The notes beneath the pieces were generated by a model. It made no database searches. It was not told the DNA's origin and saw only the letters and a list, made by a program, of their open reading frames with translations. From positions 100,242,806 through 100,306,805 of the forward strand of contig CM069434.1 in NCBI GenBank assembly GCA_035610365.1: a DNA stretch of 64,000 nt. Reading direction: 5' to 3'. This document shows positions 22,799 through 34,812 of the stretch, one piece after another. Numbering within the stretch: position 1 is the first letter of the stretch; each line of letters starts with the position of its first letter. This DNA comes from Aquatica leii (Eukaryota; Arthropoda; Insecta; Coleoptera; Lampyridae). A program made the translations under genes and the position numbers.

Positions 22799-23989
22799 CT
22801 CACACAGTAGACTTGAAATGTTGATATTATTGAGTTATGCTGATTTCTCAAATTCTCGGCTATCTCATCAACTCTGTTAGCTACAGTATTTCGACTTACA
22901 CTATTAAATTTTTTTATTTGTGCTAGACATAATACTTCCGCCGCTTTAGTTAAGCATTCACTAATAAATTCCTCCTCAGTAAATGGTTTCGATCTGCTTG
23001 CGATTAAATGTGATAACATATAACTAACTTTTACAGCAGCTGTATTGTCTTCAACAGATTTAGTAAATACACTTTGTTGTTTTTGAAGAATTGATTTCAA
23101 TTCCGACAATTTGTCTTTACGAAGTTTTGCAACGTATTGGTCATAGTTTGTTTTATGATTTGTGTCATAGTACATTTTAAGATTATATTCTTTAGCAACT
23201 GATATAGTTTTTACACACCAGATAAAATATTTTATTCTTGTTTGAACACAAATATATTGCAGTTCCAATTTTTTTTTAAATTACGATGTTCCTCTTTTCT
23301 TACTCATTGTTCTTGAAGTTTGATTAAATTATTCTTAAATAACTTTTTAATTTAATATGAATAAAAACCAAAATCCACGTTATAGTTCAAATTATCAATC
23401 ACAAACGATTGAGCAATCCTGCACTTTGTGATGAGTTGTACATGTCAGATTAGATCGCATCTCCGTTTGACTTCGTCCGCTCCTTTTCGTTTGGAGCCTG
23501 CGCACAGCGTCCCAAGTATTCATGCAACCACACGCGACGCGAGCGTCAACTAAAAAAGCTCAAACTTTTCAGCTGCAAACGTCAAAGCTTGATATTAACT
23601 AATTGTAAGTAGAGACACGTTATTAATGGAATAATCACCTATAATTAATAAACTAATTGAACATAAATAAAAACAAAATTTACTTTTAAATAGTGATGGC
23701 ATAAACATAAACGGTTACAGTTATATAATTTCCAAATATTGCTAATTTGGTACATAAGCTCTGATACGAATCCAACGACCTCGGTTGTATTATAAACACA
23801 ATACTTTGGATTAATAAATATAAAATACTAATTGTCATCAGAATTTCTTTTAGAATATCAATTACTGAAATATAGTTTTATAAATATTTTTTAATATCTA
23901 ACAGCACCGGACTTACTTTTTCAAAAATTTTGAAACGTCTCGGCGGGCCGCAACCGGTGAATTGGCGGGCCGCGTGTTTGACATGCCTG
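22799..23989 (-). mobile_element. hAT element G1 (GTF2IRD2/ZBED-like), 5' half only
   Basis: The right terminus GCGGGCCGCGTGTTTGACATGCCTG ends at 23989 and matches the complement of the left ends at 50945 and 34707. The transposase N-terminus is on the minus strand: start near 23307 (MSKKRGTS then a stop), then KEYNLKMYYDTNHKTNYDQ (the H-x4-H side of a BED-like finger; the Cys pair is degraded), NTAAVKVSYMLSHLIA, SKPFTEEEFISECL and SRNTVANRVDEIAENLRNQ. It ends at 22799, before the catalytic domain, at a sharp junction with element B. Confidence 0.75.
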
Positions 23990-24831
23990 TTTTAAATGTT
24001 CTTCAAATTATAAACAATATTCATCTATTATTAAAATTTGCTCATGAAATAGAGAAAAACAATAAAATAAATTTTCTAGATTTAATTATACTGCATAATG
24101 CTAATGGAACTATTGATACAAATTGGTGTAAAAAAGAAATTAAAACGGATAGATACATAAATTATAATTCAAGCACACATATTTCTTATAAAAATCAGTA
24201 ATATATAGTTTAGTAGATCGTACTATAAAATTATCTTCAAAACAATTTCATTATAATAATATAAATATTGTTAAAAACATACTAATTAATAACAACTGCC
24301 CAATTAATTTTATAGACAAAGAAATCAATTCACGTTTAAAAAAAATGAAACATTTTAATTACACCAAAGAACATTACATAGATACAGCAATTAACTTACA
24401 ACCTAACTGTATAGGAATGAATTCAATAATAGTCTAGTTAAATTAAAATTTTATATTTGTTTACCATATCTCGAAAAATTATCAGAAAAATTAAAAAAAA
24501 CTTGAACAAACTAAAAATTACTAAAAAGAACGTATGAAACAACATAAAAATTCTGTAAAAAATTATTACATATCTCAAACCAATAACAAAACGGCATTAT
24601 TAGAACATTCATTTTACAAAAACCACATTTTCAACTTCAATAATCCAAAAATTCTACGTAATAAATCAAATTTGAACAATAGATTTCTTTAGAAATTAAA
24701 AAAAAAATACTAGTTTAATTAATCACCGTACCGACATTATAAATCCAAATCAAATTTACTGCAATATCATTAACATGTAACACAAACAAAATAGTATATT
24801 ATATATCAAGGTTGAGAAGTGTATCATTATA
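23990..24831 (+). pseudogene. Penelope-like element, 3' reverse transcriptase and endonuclease remnant
   Basis: The first frame (to 24201) has HEIEKNNKINFLDLIIL and TDRYINYNSSTHISYK, the late RT region of Penelope-like elements. After a stop come LVDRTIKLSSKQFHYNN and CPINFIDKEI, then YICLPYLEKLSEKLK. Near 24590 is ALLEHSFYKNHIFNFNNPKIL, corresponding to the end of the GIY-YIG domain. There are many stops and frame changes. Its 3' untranslated part probably continues after the hAT inserted at 24840, from 27579. Confidence 0.65.
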
Positions 24832-24839
24832 ACCTAAGC

Positions 24840-27570
24840 CAGTGGTCGGCAAACTTATTGGCCAAAGAGCCAAATATGTACATTACTACGATTCAAAAAT
24901 ATTCTGAGGGCCAAATCTGTTTTTTTATTTAGTAAAACTTTATTATAATTTTAGACCTTCATTAAATTACGGGTACACTGAATAAAACTTGATTTCACAC
25001 TTAATAAAGATTTATTCGTAATTAAGCAATACTATGAAAGAAAAGTATCCATAAATTTAAATCATGACAATGGATCACAAACACTTAATGCGAACAATGT
25101 CCTTGCATCTCCTTGGAAAGTTTCAGTAAGTCAGGTTTGTATGTTGTTGTTTTTAATTTTAGGCATGATTCCAGGTTCTCATCAATAAGACGACTCCTCA
25201 GTTTACTCTTGATAAAGTTCATGCTTGAAAAAGATTGTTCGCATGAATATGTAGAACCAAAAAGGGAAAGAACAGCAAACGCGAGTTTTTTCAGCTGATC
25301 GTAAGAGTCAGGAATACTATTCCAGACGTTGAAAATGGTCATGTCTTCCTTCTCCAGGTCTTTCAAATCAGACCACTTGTGTTGTGAACTAAGATCACAT
25401 TTGTTCTTCTCTAATATTTCCAAATCAATACAAAGACGTTGAAATTTAGAGTTTCATATTTCCTTGTTTTTTAAATCCTGCAATTGTGTTTCAAAGTTAC
25501 CAATGTCAATGCCAAAAGGAGAAAATTTCAACTCAGTTATCGTAGCATTAAGAGGATTTTTAACGAATGCTAAGGTCGCTCTACTGTTTTTAAACTCCTG
25601 AAACCTGCTGATATGATTCCCTCATATTTAAAATTGTTGTTTTGAAATGGTGTTTGTCAATAGAAGTATTATTTTCTTGGCGATGCTTCAGCAGGCTTAG
25701 AAAATTAAACAATGTTTCCCTTTCAAAATCTTCAGCAAAAAGGGATAATTTGTTTTCGAATGAAATGACTTCTTCTAACAAAAAATTGTGTTTCCTTTCC
25801 CTTGTAGTTTACGGTTAAGCTGATTTAGATGAGACGTAACGTCTACCATGAAAAGAAAGTTTTGGATCCACTGATTGTCTGTAAGTTCTAGATAGTGAAT
25901 ACCCTTCTCAAGGAGAAATACTTCAATTTCTGGCAATAGGGACGCGAAACGTTTTAAAACGTTTCCTCTTGATAACCATCGAATCTTGTTATGAAGCAGA
26001 AGATCAGCGTACTCACTCTCCACTTCAACTAAAAATTTTTTGAATTGACGATGATTAAGAGCTTTAGCTACAATAGAGTTGTTGATCGTAATCACTAATC
26101 CCATAACTTTATTAATTTCTTCCGGTAACGTCTGCGCACAAAGCGCTTCTTGGTGTATAATGCAATGATAAGCCAATATCTCGGGATTAATTTTTTCTTT
26201 CAAAATGGGAACGAACCCTTTTCTGACGCCGGTCATACTTTTGGCCCCGTCTGTTGAAATCGACACAATTTTCTCGAGAGGAATATGATATTTATCCATA
26301 CACTCTACCACAGCATTTGCAATATCCTCTCCACGCGTCTGACCTTTGAATGGCAATAATCCTAAAACTTCTTCTTTAGGACCTAAATGAGAAATAAATC
26401 TTACAAAAAGCGAAACTTGCGCTGTATCATTTATGTCACAAGACTCGTCAACTGCTATTGATAAACCCGAAACCAATTTCAGATCTTCGATTTGCTGAAG
26501 GGTTATATTGGAACACATTTTAATTGTTATATCTTTCATTGTTTTAGCAGACAGTGGTAACTCTTTCATTTTTTTTAGAATATCTGCTTTGTTCTTAAAA
26601 TCTCAAAATAGCTCTTCGGATGCATCGATAAAACAACGTTTTATGTATTCGCCGTCTGTGTACGGTTTTCCGCTCTTAGCAATCTCTTGACTAACAACAA
26701 AACTTGCCATATTAACATTGCTGGAAGATTGCATCCAGTTATTAAATACAGAAGTTGATGAATCGTGACTTTTCTGAAATTCCTCAACTGCTTTCTTCCT
26801 TGCATCACCGGCAGGATATTTAATGTTTAATGACGCATGCTTACTTATAAAGTGTCTCTCCAAATTTGACTTCTTGTTGTGCGCGAATTTCTCCTTACAA
26901 ATAAGATATGTCGGACGGCCATTCAAGTTTCGAATAAATGCAAAATTTTCGGTCCACTCAACTCTAAATTCTCGGTTTTCATATTCCGTTTTTTTTTGCT
27001 TTGGTAGCCATGTCGATTGGGGCACCTAAATATAAAAATATCCTAAATTATATTTTTTCTAAAGCCACCAAAACAAAATTATTATCATTATTAAAATGAT
27101 GACAGAAATACCTGTAGAATGTGCAGTTGGGTGAAAAAAAAATATAACAACTTTATTCTTCAAGAAGACACCTTTGTAACGTAAGCCACTTGCACGATAA
27201 GCTCCGACTACTGTAGAAAATACTGTTCATAATGCGACTAGTACAACGACTGTTGTTAATGCTAACCAGACTTGATGAAACGTGCGAGTCTCCCCCGCGC
27301 CGCGTACCCCGCAGTCGTCAACCGACCGTTAAGTCACCCCCACACACGTACACTTTGGAGCGATAGTACCACACGCAAAATCCGAAAGTAAGGTAACGAT
27401 TTTGCAGCGCAGTTTATTATAAAATTTTTCTGCACAATGCGACAGCCTAAAGCGGCGCGTGATATTGTCGCTCCGAAGTGTACGTGTGTGGGGGTTTATT
27501 CTCTCGGTGCCATGCGCCTGCCCGGGTCCATGGATGTGCTGGCTCTGGAGCCGCACTTTGCCGACCCCTG
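24840..27570 (-). mobile_element. hAT element C with intact ends, inserted in Penelope DNA
   Basis: 2731 bp, ends CAGTGGTCGGCAAA / TTTGCCGACCCCTG, flanked by a perfect 8-bp duplication acctaagc (24832-24839 and 27571-27578). The ends also carry the GAGCC motif typical of this hAT group. It encodes one degraded transposase on the minus strand. Confidence 0.93.
25085..27025 (-). pseudogene. hAT transposase (ZBED5/SCAND3-like), few disabling changes
   Basis: Starts with MPQSTWLPKQKKTEYENRE. A BED-like finger follows (LICKEKFAHNKKSNLERHFISKH). After an in-frame TGA (26605-26603) the main frame resumes DFKNKADIL and runs to about 25775 with SGLSIAVDESCDINDTAQ (catalytic Asp), VSISTDGAKSMTG (second Asp), YHCIIHQEALCAQ and RWLSRGNVLKRF (C/H-x-RW motif). 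A 1-nt loss near 25783 shifts to LLEEVISFENKL. Another shift lies near 25595, and a TGA for Trp at 25456-25454. The C-terminus (25423-25085) has the dimerisation motif FGSTYSCEQSFSSMNFIKSK. About 600 residues in total, near full length for the family. Confidence 0.85.
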
Positions 27571-27578
27571 ACCTAAGC

Positions 27579-28205
27579 GATAGATTATATGGCGAGACGC
27601 GAAGCGTCGAGGGATATAAATCGCACAGGTTATAATGAACTTTTTAACCGTGGTATATATACAATTTTTTCCACTACTAGAATTATTTAAACCTTTCTAC
27701 CTGTTTCTAAATCAAACTTAAAATTTATGATATTAATTTTAAATTAAAAATCAAGTCAGTGATTCTGACAGTTGTCATTAGTGTAATAGAAATAATAATA
27801 ATAAACATATAATGTAAGTTTTTATTGCTAAAGATGTTTAAATTGTTGAAAAACATTATTATTTTAAGCATTGATTATATCTATTATATTTATTTAATTC
27901 AATAATATTTACATTTAATTCAGCGCGAACTTCAAATAACTTACATTTTTAAAATCAAATTAAGTTAATAATTGAACGATTTTAAAACTTAAATTTTTTT
28001 TCTATGAAACTGTTATAGTATTATCAGAAAATGTAAATATGTTTACTATTAACCACTGGTTAATAATGAAATATTATTTATTGTTCTTAACTGTCATAAA
28101 TTTTAATTTTTCGCTATCGTAAATCGTCTTTGGCAGTTTTTGCGCACTTGTCAACATAAACGTCAAATTATTTTTGAGAGATTTTGAGACTTTGGGGGCC
28201 TCCTA
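27579..28205. other. AT-rich region, probable Penelope 3' tail
   Basis: It follows the right duplication of hAT C. A short perfect hairpin (gacgc gaa gcgtc, near 27594-27606) lies in a GC-rich patch; the rest is AT-rich without frames. It probably continues the Penelope fragment that ended at 24831, because the hAT duplication joins the two sides. Confidence 0.4.
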
Positions 28206-28213
28206 GTATCTGT

Positions 28214-28914
28214 GGGTCTAGACAACAACGGCCACTTTCCACAACGGCCACCCGGAAGTGTGGCCGTTGTAGTCATGACCACAACGGCCACCGTGACCAT
28301 AACGGCCACCTAGCAACTTTAACCACAACGGCCACCGTGACCACAACGGCCACCTATTCTGTCGACCACAACGGCCACCGTGACCACAACGGCCACCGTG
28401 ACCACAACGGCCACCGTGACCCATGATGAATGACGATTGGTAGTCGCTATGGTCGCGGTGGCTGTTGTGGTCGCGGTGACCGTTGTGGTCACGGTGGCTG
28501 TTGTGGTCGCGGTGGCCATTGTGGTCGACAAAATAAGTGGCCGTTACAGTCATGGTGGCCGTTGTGGTTACGAGCAGAGATAATCGTTATAGTCACAGAG
28601 GTCGCTGTAACTGGCGTCGGCAGTCAATTTTCAGATCGGGCGTCGGTGGCCGTTGTGGTCGCGGTGGCTGTTGTGGTCATGAAGATAAGTGACCGTTGTT
28701 GTCACGGTGGCTGTTATGGTCAAAAATGCAAGTGGCCGTTGTGGTCAGGGTGGCCGTTGTTGGCGACAGAATAGGTGGCCGTTGTGGTCACGGTAGCCGT
28801 TGTGGTTAAAGTTGGAAGGTGGCCGTTATGGTCACGGTGGCCGTTGTGGTCGTGACTACAACGGCCACACTTCCGGGTGGCCGTTGTGGCAAGTGGCCGT
28901 TGTGGTCATGCCCC
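28214..28914. mobile_element. GC-rich fold-back element built from an 11-bp motif
   Basis: 701 bp flanked by a perfect 8-bp duplication gtatctgt (28206-28213 and 28915-28922). The outer arms (28214-28385 and 28743-28914, 172 bp each) are inverted copies of each other with few mismatches. Both are made of ACAACGGCCAC units, mostly as 18-bp units joined by CGTGACC. Each arm also contains an inverted copy of the motif near its outer end, so smaller hairpins can form. The 357-bp centre holds further units in the right-arm orientation plus two spacers. GC content is far above the surroundings. Frames here are repeat translations (Thr/Ala/His or Gly/Cys/Trp runs) and are not called as genes. Confidence 0.85.
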
Positions 28915-28951
28915 GTATCTGTTCGAGCAATAAAATGTAGTATTCAACTCG

Positions 28952-29060
28952 TTCCTGTCTAAATTGGACGCTTTTTTTCCCTCGAGGACTTTTTAAACCC
29001 TCGTTTTACTCGAGTTTAAAAATACCCTCTTGGGAAAAAAGCGTCCAATTTACACAGGAA
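28952..29060. mobile_element. Palindromic MITE
   Basis: 109 bp, almost a complete inverted repeat: left TTCCTGTCTAAATTGGACGC, right its complement with one change, and inner CTCGAGGAC / CGAG arms. It is flanked by ctcg on both sides (28948-28951, 29061-29064), a possible 4-bp duplication. The family is unclear. Confidence 0.7.
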
Positions 29061-29284
29061 CTCGTTAAATAAACAACTATTACCTGTGCTTAAAAAAGTA
29101 CAATTTCACGACCTACTATTATACGTAATAATGAAAGCCTATACAACTAGAGTAGTGGAAAAAAATTTAATTATCAAAACGCAAATTAATAACATGAAAA
29201 TAACTAGTAATTTTTTGTCTTATAATAAAAAAATTAATTTTAAGTGTTATCAATTTCAACATAGTTAGCCGTAAACGTTCACGT

Positions 29285-29690
29285 ATACGACAGTTCCTTA
29301 AAATAATTCAATTCTGTATAATAGTCATTCATGTTAATAAAAGAAGTTTAATAATTTAAAATGTTAAATCAATGGACGGAGGTGAAAAATTCCCTCCATT
29401 ATATTTAATTGCTAATTATTAATCACAATTTTATTTGAGATCCATTGTAACATTCATCAAACAAAAATTTTATAAAGTAATAAAATGTAATTTTAAAATT
29501 TTCATAATTTAACTTAAATATTTTAATATCATCTTAGTAATATAATAAATTGTATTTTTACACAATTTGAAAAGGAACTAGTAGTGCAAAACGTAATTTA
29601 TCTCATCATCGTTAATTAATTAAAAAAATTTTTTTTCAAACAATTGGCTGTAATTTATTCCTCCAAACAAATTAGTTAAAAATATATAAA
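29285..29690. repeat. Inverted partner of the 19010-19440 repeat
   Basis: Contains the reverse complement of the blocks at 19010-19440, including tgactattatacagaatt, tccctccatt, catcttagtaatataat and caattggctgtaatttatt. Divergence is moderate, with small indels. Confidence 0.65.
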
Positions 29691-31224
29691 CCAACAGCAT
29701 TTATTTTTTAATCAAATACATATAAGAGTATATAATAAAGTTTTCTTTTGTTCAGCTTAAGTTAGAATAGAAAACGGTGGTCTTCTTTAGACATTTATTG
29801 GTTTTTCTATTTTTACTGTAATTTATAACACCATTTCTTCTTTATTTTGTTACTAATTAATTAAGCAATAAATTAAATTTGAACTACAATCTGTTTAACA
29901 ACACTAATTTTCCCATTATGTTCATAAAGTTGTTTTTAAGTAGTAACGAGTTGTTTATCCAACGTAAATCTTAAAAACTTTGAACTTTTATGTTACGGAA
30001 GATCTACAATGATTGGTTAATGACGTTCTAATAAATCGAACGTCCATGACACAATCATTACAACCCATTTGATATATCTAGCACAATTATTGATAATATT
30101 GCGATATCGATTTCACTACACAGAATATCACTGACGAAATTGTAACGTTATTGTAACAATATCAAAATCGTGACTCGATTCGTCCGCCTTCACTTTACTT
30201 GTCTACACAGTCATATATGTATGTCTAAGACTAACACACATACGTTAACTAATAAACCACACTACAACAATTAAATTTAAGTAATTAGTTTAATAAACTG
30301 GCAATAAAATTAAAATTTATCGTTTTTATTTACACAATAAGCTTGCACCCAGCGTGGGTTAATTAAGTAACACCATTTTGAAGTTTATATATCGGTTTAT
30401 AATTTAAATTAATTTAATTACTAGTTGCAAATACAACGGGTTACTAACCGATCTTCTAGATGTCATAAATCAGAAATGTATATTATAGATAAAAGCATTT
30501 TACAAAGAATATAAAAACACGTTATGTGTTATGCAAATATCGGTCTGGTAATACACATTGGGAAACTTTTGCATGCAATAATAAATTTCAGTAGCTTACT
30601 TATTTCAACCATTGTAATCAACGAGCGGAAATATTTAATTGACATTGTTATATCAAAAGGATTTTTTCCTTTATTCTATGACTTTTAATAATAAAAAAAG
30701 CAATTGACAAGGTTATAGTGTAATTGTAAAATAACGTTCTTTATTGGTATTGAACTTTAAAATTCCTTCCATAGTATTTTTGTATAATGTATGTAAATTT
30801 TATTCGAGAAATAAAACAAAACTTAATTACGTCTTAATCAATGGCTGTCAAGCAATCTAGGATTTTATACAAACATTGCTTGATTTAATCAACACGTTTA
30901 AGCCTTTAATTTTCTCGTGCATTATAAATGGCGTACTATTTGTTAAGCAAATTAAGGCAATAATGACGTTTCTATGACTTTCTCTGATTTAATAATTTCT
31001 GCACGTAATATAACAGATTTTCAGTGAATAATGCGATTGTACTTGTTTGTAATGCCATTAATGCGTTTCTTTTTTGCAGAGATATAAATCAGCAACGAAT
31101 TTAACTTTGAATGTAGAAACTCGTAATTTGTCGACATCTAAATTATTATTTATAAAATATATTTAGTAATTATTTTATTAATTTAATATACAGGTTTAAC
31201 ATGTTTGTTTGTTTTGTTTTAATT
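29691..31224. other. AT-rich spacer
   Basis: I see no coding frame of interest, inverted ends or tandem array. It ends at the left target duplication of the next hAT. Confidence 0.6.
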
Positions 31225-31232
31225 ATTGTAAT

Positions 31233-34200
31233 CAGGACCGTGCGGTAGATTTTTCCAATATGATGCAAGCCTTCGAGTATCTACTATTTTTATTTTCAAA
31301 AACTTAAACTAGCTTAAAATTTATACTACAGTTTAGCCCCCAGCAAATTCGTGAATTAGGGATGTGTAATCTAAGGTAGCAGCCAATGCAGATTCAATAG
31401 AAATTATTGATAGAGCTTTAAGTTTTGTTTGACTTAGTGAATTTCTTAAATAGTTTTTGATTAATTTTAATTTTGAAAAACTTCTTTTCCCACTAGCTAC
31501 AGAAACAGGGAGTGTTAACAAAATTCTCAAAGCTACAGCAGTATTTGGATACAGAGCAATTAAATTATTATGACACACATAATTTAAAACATCCAAAGGT
31601 TAATTGAATATGGTAGCATATGGGACACATCAAATATTTCTTCTTGGAGCTCAGTTGCATTTATGTCTGATTCATTTTTGACCGAAAGTATATTGATTGG
31701 AGACTGGTACAATAATTTTCTAGCGTTTTGTCGTCTATATCTTTTAGTAAAAAATGTTTATAAACATTGAACATTTTTGTTATGAGTTTCCAGAAGCGTG
31801 AATCGCTCATTTAGAGAATTAAGGGTAATGTCCAGAATACGATTAAAAAAATTTATTTAAATTTTTTTTTCCCTGTTAAGGGTTTATCCGCTACTTTATA
31901 GTCAAATTGACGCTTTTACCTTCTGCCTCTAACTTCAATTTCGGCAGGGAATTCTGTATTGCATTCAAGATTCTTTGCAATCTCATTAGCAGCAATTTTC
32001 ATTTGCTCATACCCGGATTGTCTATAATTTTTTACCTTTTGTATGGTTTCTAACAACATTCTTACACAGTCTGACAAATTTATAGTTACAGATTGTAATA
32101 GCTTCGAAACTGAATTTATTTCAAATAAAATATCATGCCAAAGAATTACACTGCATATAAACTTATAATTTTTAATGTTTTTTGCTAAGCCTCTTGCTTT
32201 AATTTTGGTTTCTGCATCTCTGTTGACGTCTTCTATTATTTCAATTAAGGCGTCGTAGATTTCGCAAAGTTGAAACCGTAAAGGCTTTAAGGCATCTACT
32301 CTGCTTGACCACCGAATAGCACTCAGTGGTTTTAAAGTCAATTCGGTGACATATTTTTTTAGTACTTCCCAACGCTTTGTGGAACCAGAAAAAAAGTTGT
32401 TGTTTCTATAGAAGACGCTGCATCATTCACAACTAGGGTTGAAGAATGACATGCGCAAGGCACATAAAACGCCCTTGGATATTTTTCAATAATTCTATTT
32501 TGTACACCCTTTCGTACTCTTTTCATATTCGCTTCATTGTCATAGCCTTGCTCTCTAAGCCATATTAATTCAAAACCTAACTGTTCCAAATTTGTCAGAA
32601 TAAGTTCTGTCAAACTTTCTCCAGTTGAATCACTAGCTTCGAAAAAACCGATAAAGAATTCTTCAATGTTGTATCTATTATTATTGGAGCTAAAGCAACA
32701 ACTCTTATTGTTAATAAGAGTTGTTTAATATGGCTTACGTCTGGGGTACAATCGGCAATTATTAAAAAATATTTAGCAATTTTTGTTATTTCGACAATTT
32801 TGGTTAAAATTACATTTCCCTTCAAATTTATCAACTCATCTTGAATATTATTGCTAAGATAAGTCACCGACCATCTATCTGACTCTCGTTGAACTCTTCT
32901 GATGTGTTCTTCTATAACGGGATCAAACTCTGAAAGCAATTCAACCAATTTGAGGAAGTTTGTATTATTAGATTGTAATAAAAGTTCAGTTGTTCCACGA
33001 AAAACTAAGCATTGTGAGGCCAATAATCTAATTATCGACATAATTCGTTTTAAAACTCTCCAATGTTAAATTTCCATGTCCATAATCCGTTGATATTTAG
33101 CGTCAATAGTTTTTTTCTGTTTTAGTCGTATGTCCAAGTCTTTCGATGCTCAAAAAGCATTTCTGTGATTTGCAGACTTTTAATGCATTGTGGGGGCTCT
33201 TATAAGATTTCCCCGGTCAGAGTACAGAGCAGAAGAATCAAATAATAGACAACAAAAGCAAAAAACAGCATCAATTGTAATAGAGTAAATTAGCCAACTT
33301 CTCTCAACGACTTCACCATTGTTCAACACTTTCAAATAATGCGAGGACGAAAATCTACGCCTTCCTTTATTAATAGGAAACTCGAATTCCTTAATTTGAT
33401 GTGGACTTCTTTCTACTAGTATTTGACGAGTTTGAAATGATATGCAGAAAGTGTTCCATAATGCAGGATTAGAAGAAATTTTTTTTAATATCTGTTGGCT
33501 GCCACTGCTAGAGCTTTTCGGTTCTTAATGAACTTCTGATGGTGTAACTTTTTGGTTCTCTTCAAGGACTTCTTCTGGAAGTGATTGGGGTGACACCGGC
33601 ACCTTTCTGTTCCATACTGTGATAAAAATATTAAATAAAAATTTACAGTCCTTCGCAAAGATGCAACAAGATGCATGGAGAACCCTTGTTGTCATAACAT
33701 AATCATTTTTTTTGTCGACCGTTTATTAAAATCATAATAATTTATTAATGTAGGTCATTAATGTATGATTTTTCATTAATGCATGATTATATGATTCTTC
33801 ATTAATGCATAATTTTGAATTTTAAACATGGCGACTTGTTATTTATCCTTTGCAAATTCACTTGTTTTTAGTGGTAACCATGCATATTGATTAGTATAAG
33901 CAGATACTATTATTTTATGAATTGTCGTCAATTGTGTTTTAAAAGCAAATTTTTCTTTCTAAATTGAGAGACTTTACGGTCTACGAAAAAATATTGTAAT
34001 CGACTCGTTTGTTAATGGGCGATTAAAAATCTCGACAATTAAATACACAAGAACAGTCGCGATTATTAATCGCCTTTATTAACACACTTGTTGATTAAAT
34101 AACTATTAATGATAAATAATAATAAGTAACTAATAATTCTCTTATCTGACGTACTTTTTAAACACAAAAACTGAACTAGTATAGATGCAAAAATATTACA

Positions 34201-34659
34201 CTGATACGAAAAAAAACTGCTCGAATTACAACTGAAACTGAGGCAAATGAATGGAATGAACTCTTATAATAGGTCCCAGTCCGAGACACGGACACTCAGC
34301 CATCTGGACCATTATAGTATTCCAAAAACTAATTAAACATTGCCTGATAAAACGATTTAACGCTATGCGAACAATTCGAAACTTTTTCTGATGGTTTATT
34401 ACTTAATTACTTTCACATTGTTCTTCAGACATCTGGAGTGACAAAAGCACCGGGTGTTGTATTGTATAGATGTTACTATTATATTTCTCTGTTTTCGGAA
34501 ATCTTTTTGATTTTATAATTTTTTTGTAAATACTTACGTAACTTAACATGGCTTGTAAGTTATCAGTGACAATATTTTTTGATTTCGCTGCTTATGCCGC
34601 CCCCTTAGAGTGCCGCCTGATGCGGCCGCCTCTTTGTATCATAGCACGGCACGGCCCTG
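31233..34659 (-). mobile_element. hAT element Z (ZMYM1-like) with intact ends
   Basis: 3427 bp, ends CAGGACCGTGCGG / GCACGGCACGGCCCTG, flanked by a perfect 8-bp duplication attgtaat (31225-31232 and 34660-34667). It encodes one minus-strand transposase remnant. The region from 33720 to 34600 is AT-rich leader with small ATTAATGCATGATT-like repeats near 33745-33815. Confidence 0.93.
31333..33710 (-). pseudogene. ZMYM1-like hAT transposase, heavily broken
   Basis: Read right to left. A basic N-terminus (33676-33485) is followed by a TTF-type finger region with stops (near 33360-33210: SSSHYLKVLNNGE, DAVFCFCC). Next is 33041-32610 with LLSEFDPVIEEHI and YLSNNIQDELI and the catalytic-core segment IADCTPDVSHIKQ (usual D-x-T-x-D context). 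32613-32359 has WLREQGYDNEANM and YVPCACHSSTLVVND. 32341-31916 has AIRWSSRVDALKPL (R-W motif). The C-terminus (31596-31333) has the dimerisation motif LPVSVASGKRSFSKLKLIKN. Each block is in a different frame or separated by stops, so there are at least four breaks. Confidence 0.85.
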
Positions 34660-34812
34660 ATTGTAATAATGTACGACATTTTGTAAAAAAAACGTTTCTT
34701 CTACAGCAGACATGTTAAACTCATATGATATTGTGGGCCACATGATCTATTTTGTTCTAAGTATATCTTTACTGTTCAAAAAATTAATAAAATACGATCG
34801 TTAGAATGATTA

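Noticed and set aside
25113-25298. Plus-strand frame opposite the hAT C-terminus
   Set aside because: It is an antisense shadow of the transposase dimerisation region.
27590-27610. Short GC hairpin as a ribozyme
   Set aside because: The hammerhead core motifs (CTGATGA and GAAA in register) are not present.
28184-28774. Open frames on both strands through the GC-rich repeat (Thr/Ala/His-rich or Gly/Cys/Trp-rich)
   Set aside because: They are translations of the 11/18-bp repeat without independent start context; all frames stay open because the unit length is a multiple of three.
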